From positions 1 through 64,000 of the forward strand of contig JAUIHP010000017.1 in NCBI GenBank assembly GCA_030431975.1: 64,000 nt of DNA, in the 5' to 3' direction. The stretch is from a bacterium. GTDB lineage: Bacteria; Eisenbacteria; RBG-16-71-46; CAIMUX01. The notes beneath the pieces are model-generated. The model was not told where the DNA came from and made no database searches. It was given only the letters and a program-made list of their open reading frames with translations. Made by a program: the position numbers and the translations under genes. Of this stretch, positions 19,401 to 27,784 are shown in pieces; position 1 is the stretch's first letter; each line of letters opens with the position of its first letter.

Positions 19401-19593
19401 GGACCAACCCGGAGGACAGCGCCACGGCCGACCCGCCGGGATCGGATCCCCCCGACAGTAGGCTGGACGGCGCCGCTGCCATGGCCGGCCGAATGGTCGG
19501 GATGGTCGGGATGGCCGCAGCGAACAGAAGCGAGCATCCCAGTAGGTTGGCGAGAAGAGGACGAACGCATGGCGACCAATGTCGACGGGACAT
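16483..19593 (-). CDS. Very large secreted protein with eight Cys-rich GACC repeats and FlgD-like C-terminus
   Basis: The product is 1036 aa from ATG at 19593. I chose this start because CGGAGGG lies six bases upstream; a longer frame to 19725 adds only an Arg-rich stretch. It has a signal peptide (1-38) and an N-terminal beta domain of about 430 residues (NNLNMVVTNVGSFAYD, GLWLGAQVFGED). Five Cys-rich units of about 40 residues follow (pattern GACC...G.C......C.G......C.PN.C), then a beta domain with VRIHFTDVEDDW, three more Cys-rich units, and a FlgD-like end (VVFDLWSPGVGQAEVDIF, GRRVWSW, LPRGSYFARL). Each unit has about six Cys, which suggests disulfide-bonded beads. Probably cell-surface or extracellular; function unknown. 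Confidence 0.88.
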   Translation of the reverse strand: MSRRHWSPCVRPLLANLLGCSLLFAAAIPTIPTIRPAMAAAPSSLLSGGSDPGGSAVALSSGLVRDRDYETRIDVNNLNMVVTNVGSFAYDVQAGSAGLEFPNGFGLTTVFASGLWLGAQVFGEDAPRVTVAEYSFEYSGGPLASDGSWDENWTNDSSYRVYKLSYLDGPGTPDWDEWPVDQGAPTRKDGSPKIFGDQTCWTVFHDADSAQHSNDAGGTAPLGVEVQQTVFAVDRTGGDGHVVFVEWTLINKGNDVLDDMYFATWCDPDVGGAGDDLVGCSVDDDMGYAFNATNVDQQYGQRPPAVGIQLIQGPIVPSPGDVARVGTRTIPDYRNLPMTAFRRFISGTDPHSSAESYNAMKGLEFDGTPIIDEVTLEETTFEYSGDPVLVTGWLDSNPADRRMLLSSGPFQMAPGDTQSVVVAVVAARASDRLGSVTLLKNYADDADLLYPTLIGTTGACCVDGEDCVILSDGTCSGTFYPDMPCEPGLCPEMAACCFPDGTCELTEEEGCTGTFFDGYACEPNLCGELGACCLVNGDCVVSRQVECGDTGFVPGVTCDPNPCPPVGACCLPDGDCIIRSFDNCSGTFFGRDTECGPEICDGLTTGACCTPEGCQLVFYNSCDGDWQGAGSVCETGACGGVIWDWTPEDRWLTWVDWGGTFFNGGMGFGSEFFGSELKEEEITSVRIHFTDVEDDWSLCQTYRRDQDYELGGIGTFPGSAWDISDPDNPRRLNINFVEDAAERPADLMWNPSEAPVGDREYLFIMKSDYDAGLSYGDGKTLPDGRLSDVMYAGWTRVRGGYTFLDPVPAEWSFYLQVPGDLYGACCLSDGSCEFVRSSECEGVFQGGGSLCGDCASDFGACCFGDGACEVLAAEDCLADYLGPDTTCDPNPCGQPGACCTSTGRCIIVDRLACIDVYQGDVSSCNPNPCDPPGAAGVDKTKAVMLVETNPSIGDVVFDLWSPGVGQAEVDIFDISGRRVWSWRQSVESGWYEVAWDAVDEEGRKLPRGSYFARLRTPSELNGRTEALRRITILGTR

Positions 19594-19741
19594 AGGTTCC
19601 CTCCGAAACCGAAGTATGTTCAAGATGCCGTTACGTTCAAGAGAGGGAGGCGACAAAGTTCGCCCCGGAACGCACGGTAAAAGTGTAGTAGCTCGGGGCG
19701 TCCGAAACAACTCGGAGCCCGCCACTTGAACACAGTCCTCT

Positions 19742-20650
19742 GTGAGCGGGATACGACCGAAACGAATGCAAAGACCCGATCGGCTGGAGCCTTATGAGGC
19801 CGGGATGTCCGAATCCGAAGGTCGTGAGATTGTGGCTGCCATGGCCTATCTTCCAGATATGTCGCGTTTCGACAAAGGCCACGAACACCACAACGACCAA
19901 GGCCCTCGCCACCCGGTCCCACCGGAGATCGTCCGGATGTTCGCCGATCACGTCCACTTGAGGGCAGTGATCGATTCCGGACTCGAGGGACGGCTCGGCC
20001 GTGTCCGCGTCACCGAAGCGGGAGACGCAGCCTGCCTTGACCTGGGATGCTACTCCTTCTTTGGAGGCGACGCTGAGTCCACGAAGGTCGGTGCCCTGAT
20101 CGATGGCGTGACCACTTCGCGCGAGCTGATCTATCCCAGTCCCGACTGGCGACACAGGTTGCTGCAAGCGATCAGCGCGGAACGCCTGACGGATCGGCCC
20201 ATGCGTCGATTCGACGGCCGGTCACTGAATCGTGAATCGCTTCGTCAATGCGTGAAGAACATCGGCGCCGACGCGGAGGTCCGCCGCCTCGACGTGGCCG
20301 ACGCCGCTCAGTTGGACGCCGGCATCGCGCCGCACGCCCTGCAGACCTATGTCGATCCCGAACACTTCGTTGCGGAGGGACTCGGGTGGGGTGCCTTCAT
20401 CGGGGAACGACTCGTGTCCGCCGCCACCTCCTACGCCATGTCGACACGTCAGATCGAAGTGGCCATCGCCACCCGGGCGGAGCATCGCGGTTCCGGTTTG
20501 GCATCCGCTACCGCCGCAGCGCTGCTCATCGATGCGATGGATCGAGGCATCGAGCCTTGTTGGAACGCCGCCAACCCGGTATCCCAGCGCATGGCCATAC
20601 GATTGGGTTTCACTCGCGCCGACACTTGTGAGGTGTTGTTCCTCGAATGA
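19742..20650 (+). CDS. GNAT acetyltransferase (ZmaR/GNAT_acetyltran-like)
   Basis: The product is at most 302 aa. The start is uncertain: GTG 19742 is the longest, while ATG 19805 has GAGG five bases upstream. The C-terminal GNAT core is clear: GWGAFIGERLVSAATSY, then IEVAIATRAEHRGSGLAS (acetyl-CoA loop R-x-x-G-x-x), then EPCWNAANPVSQRMAIRLGF, a conserved ending in this family. The N-terminal half matches the two-domain architecture of proteins related to the zwittermicin-resistance acetyltransferase. Substrate unknown. The stop overlaps the next start by ATGA. Confidence 0.8.
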   Translation: MSGIRPKRMQRPDRLEPYEAGMSESEGREIVAAMAYLPDMSRFDKGHEHHNDQGPRHPVPPEIVRMFADHVHLRAVIDSGLEGRLGRVRVTEAGDAACLDLGCYSFFGGDAESTKVGALIDGVTTSRELIYPSPDWRHRLLQAISAERLTDRPMRRFDGRSLNRESLRQCVKNIGADAEVRRLDVADAAQLDAGIAPHALQTYVDPEHFVAEGLGWGAFIGERLVSAATSYAMSTRQIEVAIATRAEHRGSGLASATAAALLIDAMDRGIEPCWNAANPVSQRMAIRLGFTRADTCEVLFLE

Positions 20651-21111
20651 GCTGGACCCGTCTCGCTACTCTCGGTGTCGTTGTGGCGATCATCAGTCTC
20701 GGCTTCGTCTCCGGCACCGGCTGCAACACCAGTCGTAAACACACCGTGGAACTCATCCCGCTGCAGAAAGACGCACGGGAGCGCAACCAAGCTCTCGCTC
20801 ACGCAGACACGCTCACCAGCAGACAGGTACCGCGGTCCTAGGCCCAGTCACTCGTGCGCTCAGCGGTCCGGGCGCAGCTCAACCACGGACTCCTCTGCCA
20901 ACAGCTTTTCCAACGGATGTCCAAAACGAATCGGGAAGCCGCCAACTTCAACCGCGCGTTGGCGCGCTACGACGTGGTCGCCTCCGGCTGGCGAAACGGG
21001 ACGCTCTCTGCGAATGATGTCCGTCGTGAAGCCGCGATGTTCCTCGGTCTTCCCGGCGTCAGTGGCCAGTTGCGCAACCGTTGGCTCGCTCTTAGAGATC
21101 GGGCAGATTAG
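20647..21111 (+). pseudogene. Lipoprotein-like gene interrupted by an in-frame TAG
   Basis: ATG at 20647 overlaps the GNAT stop. The first 64 codons give a signal sequence with lipobox-like GTGC followed by a polar stretch ending RQVPRS. TAG lies at 20839-20841. The same frame then stays open for 90 further codons (AQSLVRSAVRAQLNHGLL...) to the stop at 21111. That tail is a natural-looking helical protein (NREAANFNRALARYDVV) with no good ribosome binding site of its own. The simplest reading is one gene of 155 codons with a single nonsense mutation. Read-through or a sequencing error are alternatives. Confidence 0.6.
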
Positions 21112-21113
21112 TC

Positions 21114-21136
21114 ACCCGGACGCTAAGCATCCGGGT
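21114..21136. terminator. Hairpin between convergent genes
   Basis: ACCCGGA (21114-21120) and TCCGGGT (21130-21136) form a perfect 7-bp stem with a 9-base loop, three bases after the lipoprotein gene and before the convergent gene at 21223. The T tract is weak, so this is only a possible terminator. Confidence 0.45.
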
Positions 21137-21222
21137 CCTCGACGAGGATTCTGACGAGACCACCGCGAACCGAATGCGGTACACCCTATGACGGCCAGCA
21201 CATATGGGCTGGTGTGAGCCGC

Positions 21223-21891
21223 TCAACCACCTGTAGTGGCTCGGATGGCACCAGTGAACTTCATGACCCCGATTGCCGAACCCGGACCGATGAGGAAGTC
21301 GACCGGAGAGCCCTGTTTGACTGTAGCGCTTACAGAATAGCTCTCACCGCCGTCTCCGAAGAGACCCTCATAGACGCTGGAACCGCCAACGAGAATCCGG
21401 AACTGGACGTCACCCGCCCAGTTCTCGCCCCAAGGCATGACCTTGCCGGCATGTCCTTGAATTTCGACACGACCACTGACATTGCTGACCCATCGCCGAA
21501 CCACCCAGTGCTCAGCCTTGGTATACGTTCCCAGATCCATCGTGCCGTGCGGATGTCCACCCTCAGCCCACAGGGATGTGTAGTATCGACCGTCTTCGAG
21601 GTACCACAGTTCGCCCGTATCGAACTCCGCGTGTTCGCTGAGTCCGTTGATTGGATCCGCACCGAAATGCTCGAGTCGTCGAAAGTCGTTGGACTGGTCG
21701 TAGACCCCGTCCCGGTCTGAGCCTCGATCCCAGTAGCCATAGGACCAACCGCTTGCTCCTTGCGATCCGGAGAAGTCACGCACCGAGTCGGCGATGATCT
21801 CCACACCTTCTTTGGAAGTAGCGCATCCCGGCCCCAAGAGTGCGCCGAAACTCAACGCCACGAATGATAACATCAGGAGTCTCGGTCTCAT
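21223..21891 (-). CDS. Predicted lipoprotein with DFSGSQGASGW domain
   Basis: The product is 222 aa. The signal peptide ends in a lipobox-like LGPGC at about residue 23, so it should be lipid-anchored. The mature part begins with a segment DSVRDFSGSQGASGWSYGYW, a motif I have seen in secreted proteins of Verrucomicrobia/Planctomycetes-type genomes, and then forms a jelly-roll-like beta domain (SGRVEIQGHAGKV, VQFRILVGGSSVYEG). It may bind a carbohydrate or be structural. The start overlaps the acyl-CoA-ligase stop by ATGA, so it is the last gene of that operon. Confidence 0.7.
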   Translation of the reverse strand: MRPRLLMLSFVALSFGALLGPGCATSKEGVEIIADSVRDFSGSQGASGWSYGYWDRGSDRDGVYDQSNDFRRLEHFGADPINGLSEHAEFDTGELWYLEDGRYYTSLWAEGGHPHGTMDLGTYTKAEHWVVRRWVSNVSGRVEIQGHAGKVMPWGENWAGDVQFRILVGGSSVYEGLFGDGGESYSVSATVKQGSPVDFLIGPGSAIGVMKFTGAIRATTGG

Positions 21892-23423
21892 TGCCCATCT
21901 TCTCGAGGCGCAGAATCCAGCTCCCTGTCCTTCAACGTCCGCTTCTGAACCTTCCCCGACTCATTCTTAGGAAGCTCACTGACGATCCGCACGTACCGCG
22001 GAACCTTGTACTCCGCCACGTGCTCCATCAGGAACCGCTGCGCGCCTCGTTCGTCCAGGTCCGATCCTTCGACCAGAACCACAAACGCCACGATGGCTTC
22101 GCCCAACAGTTCATCCGGCACACCGATCACTGCGGACTCCAGAACGTCCGGATGCTCGGCCAGGTGCTCTTCGATCTCCTTCGGGCTGATCCGATGGGCA
22201 CCGGACTTGATCATCTCTTTCTTGCGGCCGACGATGTAGAGGTATCCCTCGTGATCGCGTCGCGCAAGGTCACCGGTTCGAAGGCCGTGCGGACCGAGCA
22301 CGCGGCCCGTCTCTTCCGGATCGTTCCAGTAACCGAGCATGATGTTGTCGCCGGAGGCAACCAACTCACCGGGTTCGTCGACATCTGCTTCCGTCTCGTC
22401 TTCGCGGAGGACTCGAAGCGTTACGCCGGGGATGGCTTTTCCGATCGAGCCGATCTTCGCAGGAAGTGCCGACGGCTCCAGGTACGACAGTCGAGCACCG
22501 GCTTCCGTCGCGCCGTACATGATGAAGAGGTCGACGTTCGGGAGACCTTCGAGGATCTGCCGCGTCAGGTCGGGAGACATTGCGCCTCCCGCTTGCGTGA
22601 GATAGCGAAGCGTCGGCGGAGTCGACTCGACCAGGCTGGAGCGACTCATCAAAACGACAAAGCTCGACGGCACCCCGGCCAGACCCGTCGCTTCGTCCTG
22701 CTTCATCCGATCGATCACGCGATTCGGGAAGAAGAGCTCCGTACCGATGATGAGCGAAGCGCCGACTGCGATGTGCGTGTTCAGGAGGGACTGACCGTAG
22801 ACATAGTAGAACGGCAGAACGACCATCATCCGGTCGTCTTCTGTGAGTTCGAGGTACTCGAGAATCGACCAGGTGTTGGTCAGAAGGTTGCGGTGAGAGA
22901 GCGTCGCGCCGCGCGGCTCACCGGTCGAACCCGACGTGTAGATGATCGCAGCGGGCGCGGCCGGATCGAGATTCGGCTCACGATAGCCCGCCTCGGACGA
23001 ATCACCCTCAGCCAGCTCAACCACACGAACATCGGAGTCGGCCGCCTCCGAAACAACCTTTCGAAACTTGGACGTCGTGCACAGGATCGTCGCCCCGGAG
23101 TTCCCAAGAACGAATCTCAGCCCGGACGCGTCGACCGCATTGTTGACCGGCACCGCAACCAGTCCTGCGCGCATCGCACCATAGAAGGCAACAACGTAGT
23201 CGAGACCGTTCTCCGCCAAGATGGCGACACGCTCACCGGGCGCGAGCCCAAGGCCCTGCAAATGACAAGCAAACCGCGTGGTCTGGTCGTCCGCCTCACC
23301 GTAGGTCACATTCCTATCCGGCGTTCGCAAGAGGGCGCGGGTCGGATCAGCGCTCGCGCTTTTGGAGAGCATCTCGTCCAGTCGCCGCAGGCGGAGAACG
23401 AACTGATATCGGGATTCCTTCAT
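21888..23423 (-). CDS. Acyl-CoA synthetase / AMP-dependent ligase (ANL family)
   Basis: The product is 511 aa, the usual length. Motifs in order: AIIYTSGSTGEPRGATLSHR (P-loop A3), YGATEAGARLSY (A5), RTGDLARRDHEGYLYIVGRK (A7/A8) and the C-terminal lysine region NESGKVQKRTLKD (A10). It activates a carboxylic acid to an acyl-adenylate and probably transfers it to CoA. The substrate (fatty or aromatic acid) cannot be told. Downstream is a lipoprotein gene with a four-base overlap. Upstream, 40 bases away, is the uridine-kinase-like gene on the same strand, so the three may form an operon. Confidence 0.93.
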   Translation of the reverse strand: MKESRYQFVLRLRRLDEMLSKSASADPTRALLRTPDRNVTYGEADDQTTRFACHLQGLGLAPGERVAILAENGLDYVVAFYGAMRAGLVAVPVNNAVDASGLRFVLGNSGATILCTTSKFRKVVSEAADSDVRVVELAEGDSSEAGYREPNLDPAAPAAIIYTSGSTGEPRGATLSHRNLLTNTWSILEYLELTEDDRMMVVLPFYYVYGQSLLNTHIAVGASLIIGTELFFPNRVIDRMKQDEATGLAGVPSSFVVLMSRSSLVESTPPTLRYLTQAGGAMSPDLTRQILEGLPNVDLFIMYGATEAGARLSYLEPSALPAKIGSIGKAIPGVTLRVLREDETEADVDEPGELVASGDNIMLGYWNDPEETGRVLGPHGLRTGDLARRDHEGYLYIVGRKKEMIKSGAHRISPKEIEEHLAEHPDVLESAVIGVPDELLGEAIVAFVVLVEGSDLDERGAQRFLMEHVAEYKVPRYVRIVSELPKNESGKVQKRTLKDRELDSAPREDGQ

Positions 23424-23463
23424 CGCCTCACCTTCAGCACGGACGGCTCACGACCGCGGTCCT

Positions 23464-25164
23464 CTAATAGGTAAACGCACTGCCGCCGATGAACTCACGC
23501 AGTAGCGAGTTCTGCGGAACCTCCTGCGGAAACAATGGGACCAGCATATGCAGAAACCGCAGCAAACGGTAGACCTCGGGCATGGCCGGCGACTCCAATG
23601 GAACCTCGAGGAGAAATCGCTCGGCATACGTCCGGATGACGGCCTGCTCATAGACGAGGGCCGAGTTGAACATGACGTCGGCGTTTTCCTGGAATGGAAA
23701 GATGTATTTGTTCTCGCCTGCGCGCACGCTGGACCAACCGAGGATCGTCTGCTCTGCCGTGTAGTTCCGATAGACGCGGTCACGAACGATCCGACGCAAC
23801 AATCGGACGTCGGCCGTGAAGATGCGACTGTGATCGTCGATCGACATCTGCGTCAATGCCGACACGTAAATGCCGAACTTCTTCGCCTTCTGAATCCCAT
23901 CCGTCAGTCGCGGATTAAGGCAGTGGATGCCTTCCGTGATCAGGACGTCCCGGGGACCCAGTTCCATCGGAATTGTTCTCTCGACACGCTCCCCGGTTAC
24001 GAACGAGTAGACCGGCGTTTCCACCCGCTCCCCACGAATCAATCGGTGGACGTGATCATTGAAGAGTTTGACGTCCAAAGCGTCCAGGCTCTCGAAGTTG
24101 TAGGAGCCGTCGGCATGTTTCGGGGTGTCGACCCGATTGACGTAGTAGTTGTCCATACTGATGGCAACCGGTTTCAGACCGAGCACTCGTAGCTGCACCA
24201 TCAGTCGTTTCGTAAACGTCGTCTTTCCCGAAGAGGACGGACCCGCGACCAGAACGAGACGGCACCGCTTCCGCTCTGCGATGCTGTCGGCGATGGCTAC
24301 GACCTTCTTCTCCTGAAAGCCTTCCGCGACGCGAATGATCTCGGAGACGTGTCCCTGGATGACCGCTTCGTTCAACTGACCAACGTTGCCGACTCCGAGC
24401 TCTTCATTCCAACGGCGGGTCTCGCGATAGGCGGTGTAGAGACGAGTCTGCCGGCGCGGCTTGGGTCGCATCTCGAAGTCCGAACCCGGAAAGCGCAACA
24501 CCATCTCGGTTTCGTAAGGAATGAGTTCCCACTTGGAAACCTGTCCGGTGGAAGGCGCGAGCGGACCGGTAATCAGATCTTTGTATCCGCCGACCGTCGC
24601 CCACTGCACCTCGGATCGACGAACGGTGTTCAACAATCCCGTCTTGTCCTTAGCGCCGATACGAAGGAAGTGGGCGAGTGCCTCTTCCAATGTCACGCGC
24701 TCGATGACAATCGGTTCGTCCGCCGCGATGATGCGCTGCATTTCCTTTCGGAACCGACGGATCAGAGCCGGCGAAACGGTTTCCTGAAGCTTCCCGTCCT
24801 TGCGCAGAGTGAAGGAGTATCCGCCGGCCAGGCTCTGGCCGACGACAGGGTTCAGCGACTCGTCAACACGATGGACGGCCTCGCAGAGAATCAGGATCGC
24901 CGTTCTTATATAGATAGCGGTCCCATCTTTTTCGCCAAAGCGGACTGCACGGACCTTGCAGTTGGAAACGAGCTGATGGTCCAGCGAGCGAAGGCGTCCA
25001 TTGACGATAGCCCCCAGCGCGGGAAGGAGCCCACTCGACGCGTGCTCGGCGATGACGTCGCCAGCCCGGGCGCCCTTCTGGACGACGAAGACCTCGTCCC
25101 CCATCTCGACGCGAATCTCCCGGAACTGCCCGTTCCGGGTGCTCTCTTTCGATCCTTCTTTCAC
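23464..25164 (-). CDS. Uridine-kinase-family protein with N-terminal TGS / tRNA-synthetase-like domain
   Basis: The product is 566 aa. Residues about 15-75 match the TGS fold (GDEVFVVQKGARAGDVI). The next 200 residues resemble the second additional domain of threonyl-tRNA synthetase (GYSFTLRKDGKL..., AHFLRIGAKDKTGLL). The kinase domain (about 300-520) has P-loop AGPSSSGKTTFTKRL near 305, the substrate-site DNYYVNRVDTPKHADGSYNF, and DVLITEGIHCLNP. This architecture is known for putative uridine/nucleoside kinases of many bacteria. It would phosphorylate a nucleoside, but the TGS part suggests a link to nucleotide signalling or tRNA; that is inference. Confidence 0.9.
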   Translation of the reverse strand: MKEGSKESTRNGQFREIRVEMGDEVFVVQKGARAGDVIAEHASSGLLPALGAIVNGRLRSLDHQLVSNCKVRAVRFGEKDGTAIYIRTAILILCEAVHRVDESLNPVVGQSLAGGYSFTLRKDGKLQETVSPALIRRFRKEMQRIIAADEPIVIERVTLEEALAHFLRIGAKDKTGLLNTVRRSEVQWATVGGYKDLITGPLAPSTGQVSKWELIPYETEMVLRFPGSDFEMRPKPRRQTRLYTAYRETRRWNEELGVGNVGQLNEAVIQGHVSEIIRVAEGFQEKKVVAIADSIAERKRCRLVLVAGPSSSGKTTFTKRLMVQLRVLGLKPVAISMDNYYVNRVDTPKHADGSYNFESLDALDVKLFNDHVHRLIRGERVETPVYSFVTGERVERTIPMELGPRDVLITEGIHCLNPRLTDGIQKAKKFGIYVSALTQMSIDDHSRIFTADVRLLRRIVRDRVYRNYTAEQTILGWSSVRAGENKYIFPFQENADVMFNSALVYEQAVIRTYAERFLLEVPLESPAMPEVYRLLRFLHMLVPLFPQEVPQNSLLREFIGGSAFTY

Positions 25165-25317
25165 GGATTCCCTTCCGTTCTCAGGTATCTTCCGCCTCTG
25201 CGCCGACTTCTGATGGGACGCCGGGCAGTCGGCCGCTCCAGACCTCTATCCTGGTCTCTATCGGTCAGATCGGCCAATCCTGACCGTTTCTGCAGGAGGG
25301 CCGTCGTCCCGGTAACG

Positions 25318-25435
25318 TTCACCCCTCGGGGTCCCATCGTGTCATCCGTCGGGTCTCGTCGGGTCACCCGTCGGGGTCACATCGTGTCATCCGTCGGGAT
25401 CATCCTTCGAGGCATCCGTCGCACTCATCCGTCAG
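25318..25435. repeat. Short direct repeats of CATCCGTCGGG type
   Basis: The 19-base CATCGTGTCATCCGTCGGG is at 25335-25353, and a copy differing only at its first flank is at 25380-25398. Partial copies (TCACCCGTCGGG, GGCATCCGTCG, CTCATCCGTCAG) fill the gap and run into the last codons of the nitroreductase gene. A decayed minisatellite. Confidence 0.75.
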
Positions 25436-26207
25436 CTGGAAAGAACCCCGGCTCGACCATCAGTTGGCGAAGCTCTTCCGAGACCTCCTCGTTGTCCGAT
25501 TTCGTGTACTTGAGCTTCGTGTAGATCTCGGCCAGGTTGCGGACATCCGACTCGGTGATCACCTTGGCCATGTCCGGATAGGACATGTACCGGTTCCAGC
25601 CCTCGGTCTCCCGGGCCTGGTAGGTCGCGGCGACGCGCTTGTCATCGAAATGCTGGTAGGTCTCGTCGTGAACGATCGACTCGATGGGAAGCCGAGCCCG
25701 GAGATCCGGGTCCTCATCGGGAACCCCAACGACCAACGTGGTCGCCGGAAAGGTCGAGGGCGGCAGGTCCAGAAACTCGGCAATACGGGGCGCGGCCCCG
25801 AGGGTTGTCCCCATGTAGCAGATTCCGTAGCCCATGTCCTCAGCGGCCAACGCAGCGTTTTGCGCCGCAATGATGGCGTCCGCGAATCCGACGAGGTAGC
25901 TGAGGAAGTTGTCGAACCCCGGCTCCGCATCACTGACACGACACCAATGGTTCATACGATTCCAATCGACGACGAAGGTCAGCAGCATCGGCGCCTGCAG
26001 AATCATGTCCTGCTTGTAGTGCATCTCCCACAATTTCGCCTTCCGCTTTTCGTCGCGGGTCACGATGATGCTGTAGGTCTGCATGTTCCCGCTGCTCGAC
26101 GCGCGGACGGCGGCGTGAAGAATCTTGTCCACGTGCTCCTGAGGAATGGCGTCGGGCTTGTACTTTCGGATCGATCGGTGTCGGCTGAGTGCGTCGAATG
26201 TTTCCAT
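25425..26207 (-). CDS. Nitroreductase-family FMN oxidoreductase
   Basis: The product is 260 aa. The N-terminus SRHRSIRKYKPDAIPQEHVD and ASSSGNMQTYSIIVTRD are the FMN-binding signature of the family. IAAQNAALAAEDMGYGICY and TTLVVGVPDEDP are the conserved middle, as in NfsA/FRP-type enzymes. It is expected to reduce nitroaromatics, quinones or flavins with NAD(P)H. The last codons lie within a repeat tract shared with the downstream spacer. Monocistronic: the AraC gene upstream starts 1 kb away and ends 140 bases before this ATG. Confidence 0.92.
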   Translation of the reverse strand: METFDALSRHRSIRKYKPDAIPQEHVDKILHAAVRASSSGNMQTYSIIVTRDEKRKAKLWEMHYKQDMILQAPMLLTFVVDWNRMNHWCRVSDAEPGFDNFLSYLVGFADAIIAAQNAALAAEDMGYGICYMGTTLGAAPRIAEFLDLPPSTFPATTLVVGVPDEDPDLRARLPIESIVHDETYQHFDDKRVAATYQARETEGWNRYMSYPDMAKVITESDVRNLAEIYTKLKYTKSDNEEVSEELRQLMVEPGFFPADG

Positions 26208-26348
26208 CCGGCCATCTTATCGGGGCGAGACCGCGAAGGCCATCCCGAGACGGCTTCCCTGTGCGGGCACATCTCTGGCAAGAAGAGGTCGTTGGCCGTT
26301 CCGATGTTGCCGTGTTCCTCTGCCGGCACAGTTGCCTAACGCGTTGGC

Positions 26349-27338
26349 CTACTCCGTCCGTAGCGCATCGGGTGTATGCCCGGTCCACGAATGGAACGCG
26401 CGAGAAAACGAGCTCGGATCCTCGTAGCCGAGCAGGAACGATATCTCCGCTCCGCTCAAGTGCGTCGTGGTCAGGTAGTGGCGTCCCAGTTCTTCCCTTG
26501 TGCTGTCGAGAACGGTCTGGAACGTTGCGCCCTCGTGTTGCAGACGTCGTTGCAGCGTCCGACTGCTCGTCCCAAGTTCTTGGGCCACCGCACCGATCGA
26601 TGCATTACCGGAGGGAAGAAGCTCGAGCAGCGCAGACCGAACTCGATCCATCGTCGTGGCGCTTTCATCGAGTTCTGACAGTCGTCGCTTGAGCCCCGGT
26701 TCGAACGTGCTCCACATCTCCTCGTTCGCACTCAGGAACGGCCGCGTGGCGTCCTCTCGTTGGAAAACGAGAGTGGCTTGACGACCGGATTTCATCGAGA
26801 CACTGAAGAACTCTTCGTAGTCCGACCGCGGTTCGAGCGGAACCGGCGTCCGGACCTCGAGCGGCCGAATCGGCGTCCGCGTCGCCAGCCGCGCCAACTG
26901 GACGAAGAAGACCAGCTCGAACCCGATCAATGATGCCGGGGGGTGAGCGTGCGCATCCAGCCACTCCAGCTTGAGAGTGGTCTTTCTGCTCCCGACCCCG
27001 ACATGCAAGGCCATCGGACAGATGAGCCGCTTGTAGATGGACAGTCTCGACAAGGCAACGTTGAGGTCCGGACTGCAATAGGCTGCGAACACCGCCGGAT
27101 CGAAGGCGTCGACCGACAGCGCTTCGGCAATCCGTAGCGGCAGCACGGTGTCCCCCGCCTCTTCCTCCATCGCCTGCCACAAGTGGAAGTACTCTTCGGT
27201 ACTGAGGTCGGCGCGGTTGCGTGCGAAAAGGTCGCCGGGCAGTCCCGCCCGCCTGAGGATCACAAACTCCCGCAAACCGATATCGCGCATCAGCAGGCGC
27301 CAGCGCGGACTGACGGGGAACGACTTGCCGTTCGTCAA
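26349..27338 (-). CDS. AraC-family regulator (OruR-type N-terminal domain)
   Basis: The product is 329 aa. The N-terminal ligand-binding half (about 20-205) contains SVDAFDPAVFAAYCSPDLNV and IGFELVFFVQLAR, as in the Arabinose_bd domain found in OruR/ArgR-type AraC proteins. The C-terminal HTH_18 (about 220-328) has IGAVAQELGTSSRTLQRRLQ as the first helix-turn-helix and ISFLLGYEDPSSFSRAFHSW as the second. It is divergent from the SDR gene at 27785, 446 bases apart, a common layout for a regulator and its target. That link is inference. Confidence 0.9.
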   Translation of the reverse strand: MTNGKSFPVSPRWRLLMRDIGLREFVILRRAGLPGDLFARNRADLSTEEYFHLWQAMEEEAGDTVLPLRIAEALSVDAFDPAVFAAYCSPDLNVALSRLSIYKRLICPMALHVGVGSRKTTLKLEWLDAHAHPPASLIGFELVFFVQLARLATRTPIRPLEVRTPVPLEPRSDYEEFFSVSMKSGRQATLVFQREDATRPFLSANEEMWSTFEPGLKRRLSELDESATTMDRVRSALLELLPSGNASIGAVAQELGTSSRTLQRRLQHEGATFQTVLDSTREELGRHYLTTTHLSGAEISFLLGYEDPSSFSRAFHSWTGHTPDALRTE

Positions 27339-27784
27339 TGAGTTCTCCTTGCCCGGAAGCGTGGCCCCTTCCCAGTTTCTGGACGGGTTTCGGATGCGTC
27401 ACATGGTGCACATCGCTCAGGCCGCTGCGACGGTTCGGTCCCTGAGAGGGCTGACCGCACCTTGGAAACTCTACTCGGGCCAGCGAGAGGTTGGTTAGCG
27501 ATTCCCGCCATTGGTACAGCGGATCGCGCCAGCCCCGACCGTTGTGATTGGCGCACTCCGCCATGTGTTTGGCGGGATCTGCAGAGCCTCATCCTCGCTC
27601 CGGTCGTACTTTCCTATTGAGCTCGTTGCGTTCGGCTGTCCGGCGGCGGGTCCGGTGAGCTCGGCGTCAGCGGTGAGTTTCGCGGATTCGGCGGGTGCGG
27701 CGGGTACGGCGAGTTCGGCGGTCCGGTGGGTTTCGGCAGTTCGACGAGTTCGTCACGGCGAACCATTCATTGGAGGTCTGGACC
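27339..27784. other. Divergent intergenic region between AraC regulator and SDR
   Basis: 446 bases with no convincing gene. The part 27655-27745 is built of imperfect units (GGCGAGTTCGGC, GCGGGTACGGC, GTGAGCTCGGC) and looks like another decayed minisatellite. GGAGG lies eight bases before the SDR ATG. No clear palindromic operator was found by eye. Confidence 0.5.

Noticed and set aside
21840-23474. Long plus-strand frame of 544 codons
   Set aside because: It lies wholly opposite the acyl-CoA-ligase-like gene, which has all family motifs.
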